The notes below the pieces were generated by a model. The model was not told where the DNA came from and did no database searches. It saw nothing but the letters and a program-made list of their open reading frames with translations. The position numbers were made by a program, and so were the translations under genes. This document shows, in pieces, positions 7,015 to 10,652 of a stretch of 10,652 nt of DNA. Numbering within the stretch: position 1 is the first letter of the stretch; the number at the start of each line of letters is the position of its first letter. The DNA is from Novosphingobium sp. UBA1948 (GTDB lineage Bacteria; Pseudomonadota; Alphaproteobacteria; Sphingomonadales; Sphingomonadaceae): assembly GCA_002336765.1 (NCBI GenBank), contig DDES01000116.1:222-10873 (forward strand), in the 5' to 3' direction.

Positions 7015-8891
7015 CAAGCCAGCGCAGCGTCGATCGCGGCTTCGATTTCCGCGATGGTGAAGGGCTGGCCCGACACCTTGTTGAGTGGCTTGGCGTCGAC
7101 CAGATACTGGTCGCGCAGCACGGTCTTCAATTGGCCCGTGTTCATCTCGGGCACGATGATCTTGTCATAGCTCTTGAGCAGATCGCCCAGATTGGCAGGC
7201 ATCGGCCAGATGTGGCGGATGTGGATATGCGACACATCCTGCCCCTTGGCACGCGCGCGGCGCACGGCCTGATGGATCGGACCAAAGGTGCTGCCCCAGC
7301 CCACCAGCGCCAGCTTGCCACCTTCGGTGCCTTGGCTGACTTCCTGCGCGGGAATATGGTTGGCGATGCCGTCGATCTTGTCCTTGCGGGCGTCGGTCTG
7401 CATCTGGTGGACGGCGGGCGAATAGTCGATGTCACCGGTGTCCTTGGCCTTTTCGATGCCGCCAATGCGGTGCATCATGCCCGGCGTACCGGGCTTGATC
7501 CACGGGCGCACACCGTTCTCGTCGCGCTTGTAGGGCAGGATCTTGCCGCCCTCGTTGTTGTGCTCGGCAAGGAACTTCACGGGGAACGGCTCGAACGTGG
7601 CAGGATCGGGCACTTTCCACGGCTCGGCGGCGTTGCCGATATAGCCATCGGTGAGCAGCATCACCGGCGTCATGAACTGCACCGCAAGGCGGCAAGCCTC
7701 GATGGCGCATTCAAAGGCATCAGCGGGGCTGCGCGCGGCGATAACCGGCATCGGCGTATCGCCGTTGCGGCCATAGATCGCCTGATAGAGGTCGGACTGT
7801 TCGGTCTTGGTGGGCAGGCCCGTCGAGGGGCCGCCGCGCTGCGAGTTGACCACCACCAGCGGCAGTTCGGTCATCACCGCCAGACCCAGCGCCTCGCCCT
7901 TCAAGGCGATGCCGGGGCCCGAGGACGAGGTCACGCCAAGGCTGCCCGCATAGGCGGCGCCGATCGCCGAGGCCACCGCCGCGATCTCGTCTTCCGCCTG
8001 GAAGGTGGTGACGCCGAATTCCTTCATCTTGGCCAGATAATGCAAAATGGCCGAGGCGGGCGTGATCGGATAGCCGCCGAAGAACATCGGCAGATCGGCA
8101 AGCTTCGCGCCCGTCACCAAGCCAAGGCTGACCGCTTCGGCGCCGGTGATGGTGCGATAGAGGCCGGGCTTTTGCGGGGCGGCGGGAATATGCTGCTGGC
8201 GCACCTGACCGCCCAGTTCGGCCGTCTCGCCATAGGCGTGGCCCGCGTTGAGCGCCGCGATATTGGCATCGGCCAGCACCGGATTCTTGGCAAACTTGCC
8301 CTTCAGCCAGTCGATCAGCGGGCCACGGTCACGGTCGAACATCCACAGCGCAAGGCCGAGCGTCCACATATTCTTGCAGCGCAGTGCTTCCTTGTTGCCA
8401 AGCCCGAAGGGCTTGACCGATTCCATCGTCAGCGCGGAAATGTCGAAGGCCAACACCTTCCACTTGGCCAGGCTGCCATCCTCCAGCGGGCTGACCTCGT
8501 ACTTGGCCTTTTCAAGGTTGCGCTTGTTGAACTCGCCGGTGTCGGCAATGATCAGGCCACCCTGTTTGAGCGAGGCAAGGTTCACCTTGAGCGCGGCGGG
8601 GTTCATCGCCACCAGCACGTCGGGCTGGTCGCCCGCGGTGCTGATTTCGGTGCTGCCGAAATTGATCTGGAAGGCGGAGACGCCGAACAACGTGCCCTGC
8701 GGCGCGCGGATTTCGGAAGGGAAATCGGGGAAGGTGGCGAGATCGTTGCCGTTGAGCGCGGTCGAGAGCGTGAACTGACCGCCGGTCAGCTGCATGCCAT
8801 CGCCCGAGTCACCCGCAAAACGCACCACCACCGCTTCGGGGGTATTATCCGTCGAGCGATCCTGCACGCCCGCCTCAACAACACTTGCCAT
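7014..8891 (-). CDS. korA: 2-oxoacid:ferredoxin oxidoreductase alpha subunit with fused gamma domain (2-oxoglutarate type)
   Basis: A 625-residue subunit with two fused parts. Residues about 20-215 are the gamma domain (VVVRFAGDSGDGMQLTGGQF; IRAPQGTLFGVSAFQINFGS). From about 245 comes the alpha pyrimidine-binding domain with GGYPITPAS (272-280, conserved T277), the FQAEDEIAAV segment (297-306) and SSSGPG (322-327). The C-terminal third, from about 520, is the alpha domain II fold (LALVGWGSTFGPI). This gamma-alpha fusion paired with a one-cluster beta subunit, without a separate ferredoxin-like delta subunit, is the known KorAB layout, which includes oxygen-tolerant aerobic enzymes. It would act in the cytosol beside or instead of the 2-oxoglutarate dehydrogenase complex. 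The ATG at 8891 is preceded by AAGGAAG about three bases away. It is the first gene of a korA-korB unit. Confidence 0.95.
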   Translation of the reverse strand: MASVVEAGVQDRSTDNTPEAVVVRFAGDSGDGMQLTGGQFTLSTALNGNDLATFPDFPSEIRAPQGTLFGVSAFQINFGSTEISTAGDQPDVLVAMNPAALKVNLASLKQGGLIIADTGEFNKRNLEKAKYEVSPLEDGSLAKWKVLAFDISALTMESVKPFGLGNKEALRCKNMWTLGLALWMFDRDRGPLIDWLKGKFAKNPVLADANIAALNAGHAYGETAELGGQVRQQHIPAAPQKPGLYRTITGAEAVSLGLVTGAKLADLPMFFGGYPITPASAILHYLAKMKEFGVTTFQAEDEIAAVASAIGAAYAGSLGVTSSSGPGIALKGEALGLAVMTELPLVVVNSQRGGPSTGLPTKTEQSDLYQAIYGRNGDTPMPVIAARSPADAFECAIEACRLAVQFMTPVMLLTDGYIGNAAEPWKVPDPATFEPFPVKFLAEHNNEGGKILPYKRDENGVRPWIKPGTPGMMHRIGGIEKAKDTGDIDYSPAVHQMQTDARKDKIDGIANHIPAQEVSQGTEGGKLALVGWGSTFGPIHQAVRRARAKGQDVSHIHIRHIWPMPANLGDLLKSYDKIIVPEMNTGQLKTVLRDQYLVDAKPLNKVSGQPFTIAEIEAAIDAALA

Positions 8892-8907
8892 CGTCTTCCT
8901 TCCAAGT

Positions 8908-8929
8908 CCCGAAGCAGGGGGCCTTCGGG
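8908..8929 (-). promoter_or_regulatory. Hairpin in the korA leader
   Basis: CCCGAAG at 8908-8914 pairs with CTTCGGG at 8923-8929 around an 8-base loop, ending 16 bases upstream of the korA start on the minus strand. It lies just upstream of the ribosome-binding site. It could modulate korA translation or protect the 5' end; that role is inference. Confidence 0.35.
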
Positions 8930-9130
8930 CGTCTGCCCCTTGGCCCCATGCTGACGGGCGCGCAATCCAGAAAATCTGTCAGTACCCAAACGGGCTATTC
9001 GCGACCGAATGCGCCCGCCTGTCCGACAGCGTGAATCCACGCGCCTGTACACAAATGCCCAAAACCTGTTGTTGCGACTAGTCAAGCGGCAATCGCCTTC
9101 CTATGTGCGTCCGTGCCGACGGTTTTCCTC

Positions 9131-9160
9131 TTGGACGCCACCGGCCTGCGCGGCTATGCT
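9131..9160 (+). promoter_or_regulatory. Candidate rppH promoter
   Basis: TTGGAC at 9131-9136 and TATGCT at 9155-9160, separated by 18 bases, resemble sigma-70-type -35 and -10 boxes. A transcript would begin near 9167 and give a leader of about 40 bases before the ATG at 9207. It would also exclude the in-frame ATG at 9156 as the start. The -35 match is only partial. Confidence 0.4.
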
Positions 9161-9206
9161 GCGCTGCATTGCCCCCGAATTCAGCGCGAAAGCCTTTGAT
9201 TTTCCA

Positions 9207-9719
9207 ATGACCGATCCCATAACAGACCTTGCCTCGCTCCCCTATCGCCCCTGCGTGGGCATCATGCTGGTGAATGCTTCGGGGCGCGTTTTCGTCGGCG
9301 CGCGAATCGACCAGCGCGAGAGCGAGGTGGGTCAGGACGGCGATTTCTGGCAAATGCCGCAGGGCGGGATCGACGAGGGCGAGGATTTGCGCACGGCGGC
9401 CTATCGCGAACTCTACGAGGAAACCGGCGTGGGCGAGGCTGATGCCACCATTCTGGCCCAAACGCGCGAGGAACTGCTCTACGATCTGCCCGACCATCTG
9501 ATCGGCAAGCTGTGGAAGGGCAAGTATCGCGGCCAGCGCCAGCATTGGGTTCTGATGCGCTTCACCGGCGAGGATAGCGCGATCGACCTCAACGCGCACA
9601 CGCCCGCCGAATTCGAGGCCTGGAAATGGGTCGAGGCCGACCAGTTGCCCGACCTCATCGTACCTTTCAAGAAGCGCGTCTATCGCGCTGTTCTGGAAGA
9701 ATTCCGCGCATTGATCTAA
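9207..9719 (+). CDS. rppH: RNA 5'-pyrophosphohydrolase RppH (Nudix hydrolase)
   Basis: A 170-residue Nudix enzyme. The Nudix box GX5EX7REUXEEXGU is complete, with G53, E59, R67-E68, E71-E72 and G74. Before it stands the RppH-type opening YRPCVGIMLVN (13-23) and the DFWQMPQGG segment (46-54), and after it KGKYRGQRQHWVLMRF (104-119). RppH removes pyrophosphate from triphosphate-capped mRNA 5' ends and so triggers RNase E-dependent decay. In alphaproteobacteria the same group was earlier named as dinucleoside polyphosphate hydrolase. The ATG at 9207 (MTDPITDLASLPYRPCVG) fits the family length. An in-frame ATG at 9156 would add 17 residues unlike the family and overlaps a likely promoter. No clear Shine-Dalgarno precedes 9207. 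The gene is divergent from korAB and converges on the TPR gene with 33 bases between stops. Confidence 0.93.
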   Translation: MTDPITDLASLPYRPCVGIMLVNASGRVFVGARIDQRESEVGQDGDFWQMPQGGIDEGEDLRTAAYRELYEETGVGEADATILAQTREELLYDLPDHLIGKLWKGKYRGQRQHWVLMRFTGEDSAIDLNAHTPAEFEAWKWVEADQLPDLIVPFKKRVYRAVLEEFRALI

Positions 9720-9752
9720 CGCGCAGTCAGAGCATCAACTCGGGGAAATACG

Positions 9753-10256
9753 TCAGTTCGCGGAAATCGCCGCGCGCGGTGCCACATCGGCCGCCGACAG
9801 TTTCGGCGTCGCCCCGCGGGCGATCACCGCCGCCAGCTTTTCCGAGGCATCGCAATCCTTGCCGCACAGGCTTTCCAGCTTGGCCAAATTGGCGCGCGCC
9901 TTTTCCAGCGCCCCCTTTTCGGCCAATGCCTCGCCCTCACCGGCGATGGCATCGACATTCTGCGGCTCGCTGGTCAACACGCGGCGGTAATAGTGCAGCG
10001 CCTTGCCCTGCATCCCGTTGCGGCGGGCAGCCTCGGCCAGATCGAGCGTGATGCGGCTCGAACCGGGCTGAATCGCCAGAGCAGCCTCGAAACTGTCGAT
10101 GGCCTTGTCCGTCTCGCCCGCGCCCAGCGCATCGCGCCCTTCGGCTTCCAACACCACGGCGCGCGGGTCGAGCACCTCGACATTGGCCGAATGCCCGCCG
10201 CTTGCCGAAATCGCCAGAGCCAGTGACAGAGCCAGCGAAACGGGAGCAAAGCGCAT
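9753..10256 (-). CDS. Exported tetratricopeptide-repeat protein, function unknown
   Basis: A 167-residue protein with an N-terminal signal peptide (MRFAPVSLALSLALAISASG, probable cleavage near residue 24 after GHSA), so it likely acts in the periplasm. The mature part carries about three TPR-like helical repeats: RDALGAGETDKAIDSFEAAL, then LDLAEAARRNGMQGKALHYY, then GEALAEKGALEKARANLAKL. It ends with two close cysteines (CGKDC) that could form a disulfide and an Ala-rich tail. The start at 10256 is set by AAGGA seven bases upstream; the frame remains open 20 codons further but those residues would bury the signal peptide. TPR proteins act as protein-binding scaffolds; no partner is evident. 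It lies 86 bases after the rRNA methyltransferase gene on the same strand and could share its transcript. Confidence 0.82.
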   Translation of the reverse strand: MRFAPVSLALSLALAISASGGHSANVEVLDPRAVVLEAEGRDALGAGETDKAIDSFEAALAIQPGSSRITLDLAEAARRNGMQGKALHYYRRVLTSEPQNVDAIAGEGEALAEKGALEKARANLAKLESLCGKDCDASEKLAAVIARGATPKLSAADVAPRAAISAN

Positions 10257-10268
10257 CAGCAAATCCTT
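10257..10268 (-). promoter_or_regulatory. Ribosome-binding site that decides the TPR gene start
   Basis: On the minus strand AAGGA at 10268-10264 stands seven bases before the ATG at 10256-10254. This favours the start that places a signal peptide at the extreme N-terminus over the longer frame beginning at 10316. Confidence 0.65.
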
Positions 10269-10342
10269 GGCCGTGGCGGGGCGAAACCGCCGAGTGTCAG
10301 GGGAGGCTTCGAACATAGTTCACAATCGGTATCACACGCCCC

Positions 10343-10652
10343 TCAGGACGACAACATACGCAGTTTGGCGCAATAGAAGCCGTCTGTGCCATCGCGCAAC
10401 GGCTCCAGCCGCACGCCCGCCCCGCGCGCCTCACCCGCGCCCAGATCAAGACCTTCCGCCCGCACCCGCCGCTCGCGCCGCAGGAAAGCGTCAACCTGCC
10501 CTGCGCCCTCCTCGTCGAGCAGCGAGCAGGTGATGAACAGGATCCGGCCCTCCGGCTTGAGCAGTTCCACCGAAAGATCAAGCAGTCGCGACTGGATACC
10601 CGTCACTCGCCCCAGTTCCGCCTCGGAGAGCCGCCAGCGCGCCTCGGGATTG
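10343..10652 (-). CDS. rsmB: RsmB-type 16S rRNA cytosine-5 methyltransferase, C-terminal part (cut by window edge)
   Basis: The frame enters from the right edge without a start codon and gives about 102 residues to the TGA at 10345-10343. It reads NPEARWRLSEAELGRV, then the linker helix GIQSRLLDLSVELLKPEGR, then the strand ILFITCSLLDEEG and the end DGTDGFYCAKLR. This is the C-terminal half of a SAM-dependent RsmB/NSUN methyltransferase domain. The Cys in the TCS motif matches the catalytic nucleophile of RsmB-type enzymes, and the DGFYCAKL ending is typical. RsmB makes m5C at position 967 (E. coli numbering) of 16S rRNA. The PCSGT motif and the N-terminal NusB-like domain lie outside the window, so RsmB versus another family member (RsmF type) is not settled. 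Confidence 0.85.
   Translation of the reverse strand, partial: NPEARWRLSEAELGRVTGIQSRLLDLSVELLKPEGRILFITCSLLDEEGAGQVDAFLRRERRVRAEGLDLGAGEARGAGVRLEPLRDGTDGFYCAKLRMLSS

Larger units (their letters stand above)
8892..9206. promoter_or_regulatory. Divergent intergenic region between korA and rppH
   Basis: These 315 bases must carry the promoters of korAB (leftward) and rppH (rightward). Next to korA there is a 7-base-pair hairpin, CCCGAAG/CTTCGGG (8908-8929). Its loop G-run could instead pair with CCCCT at 8936-8940, so two folds compete in the korA leader. Further right are the short symmetric site CTGTCCGACAG (9019-9029) and GCGTG/CACGC (9029-9042). A leftward -35-like TTGACT lies at 9084-9079, but no good -10 box follows at 16-18 bases. 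No small gene was supported; open frames here have no ribosome site or recognisable protein. Confidence 0.45.

Noticed and set aside
7003..7017. A TTG start for korB, five codons upstream
   Set aside because: It would place the strong AGGAGAG ribosome site inside the coding region; the ATG at 7002 has ideal spacing from that site.
5902..7170. A 422-codon open frame on the plus strand opposite korB
   Set aside because: Antisense shadow of korB; its start lies inside the structured intergenic element and no domain is visible.
7131..8954. A 607-codon open frame on the plus strand opposite korA
   Set aside because: Biased composition (His, Arg, Gly) with no recognisable domain, while korA on the minus strand is a clear family member across its whole length.
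9009..9206. A longer rppH frame starting at 9009 or at the ATG at 9156
   Set aside because: The added residues do not resemble the family, neither start has a ribosome site, and the candidate promoter at 9131-9160 would lie inside the coding region.
10311..10321. A LexA/SOS-like site, GAACATAGTTC
   Set aside because: The alphaproteobacterial SOS box is a direct GTTC-N7-GTTC repeat; this is a short inverted GAAC/GTTC pair with a 3-base gap and probably chance.

Overview
The window looks like ordinary chromosome from a high-GC, aerobic alphaproteobacterium. The protein wording, the lolC-lolD pair, the RppH type and the KorA/KorB pair all fit the order Sphingomonadales, with Novosphingobium or a close relative most likely. 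That placement is inferred from protein and intergenic-sequence style, not from a search. No plasmid, phage, transposase, CRISPR, rRNA or tRNA gene was recognised.

Layout, left to right. Positions 1-1435 (minus strand) hold the start of lolD (cut by the window edge) and complete lolC, the ATPase and permease of the lipoprotein-release ABC transporter; their coding regions overlap by 8 bases. After an 82-base divergent gap, 1518-3314 (plus) encodes a membrane diguanylate cyclase with MASE1, PAS and GGDEF domains. Its 3' end carries a perfect 23-base direct repeat able to form two tandem hairpins. Then come purF (3439-4953, plus), the first committed enzyme of purine synthesis, and only 5 bases later a short-chain dehydrogenase (4959-5666, plus), so these two are probably one transcript.

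Positions 5667-5928 are a non-coding stretch packed with inverted repeats, including a perfect 22-base palindrome, between two converging transcription units. On its right, korB and korA (5929-8891, minus, korA transcribed first) encode the two subunits of a 2-oxoacid:ferredoxin oxidoreductase, most likely 2-oxoglutarate-type. A 315-base divergent region separates korA from rppH (9207-9719, plus), an RNA 5'-pyrophosphohydrolase. rppH converges with an exported TPR-repeat protein (9753-10256, minus). Upstream of that lies the C-terminal end of an RsmB-type rRNA cytosine-5 methyltransferase (10343 to beyond 10652, minus).

The genes cover envelope lipoprotein sorting, c-di-GMP signalling, purine synthesis, central carbon oxidation and RNA metabolism. 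They do not form one visible pathway. I did not find a convincing undescribed system. The parts most worth a second look are the structured intergenic element at 5667-5928, the duplicated hairpin at 3288-3345, the KorAB pair without a neighbouring ferredoxin, and the uncharacterised exported TPR protein.
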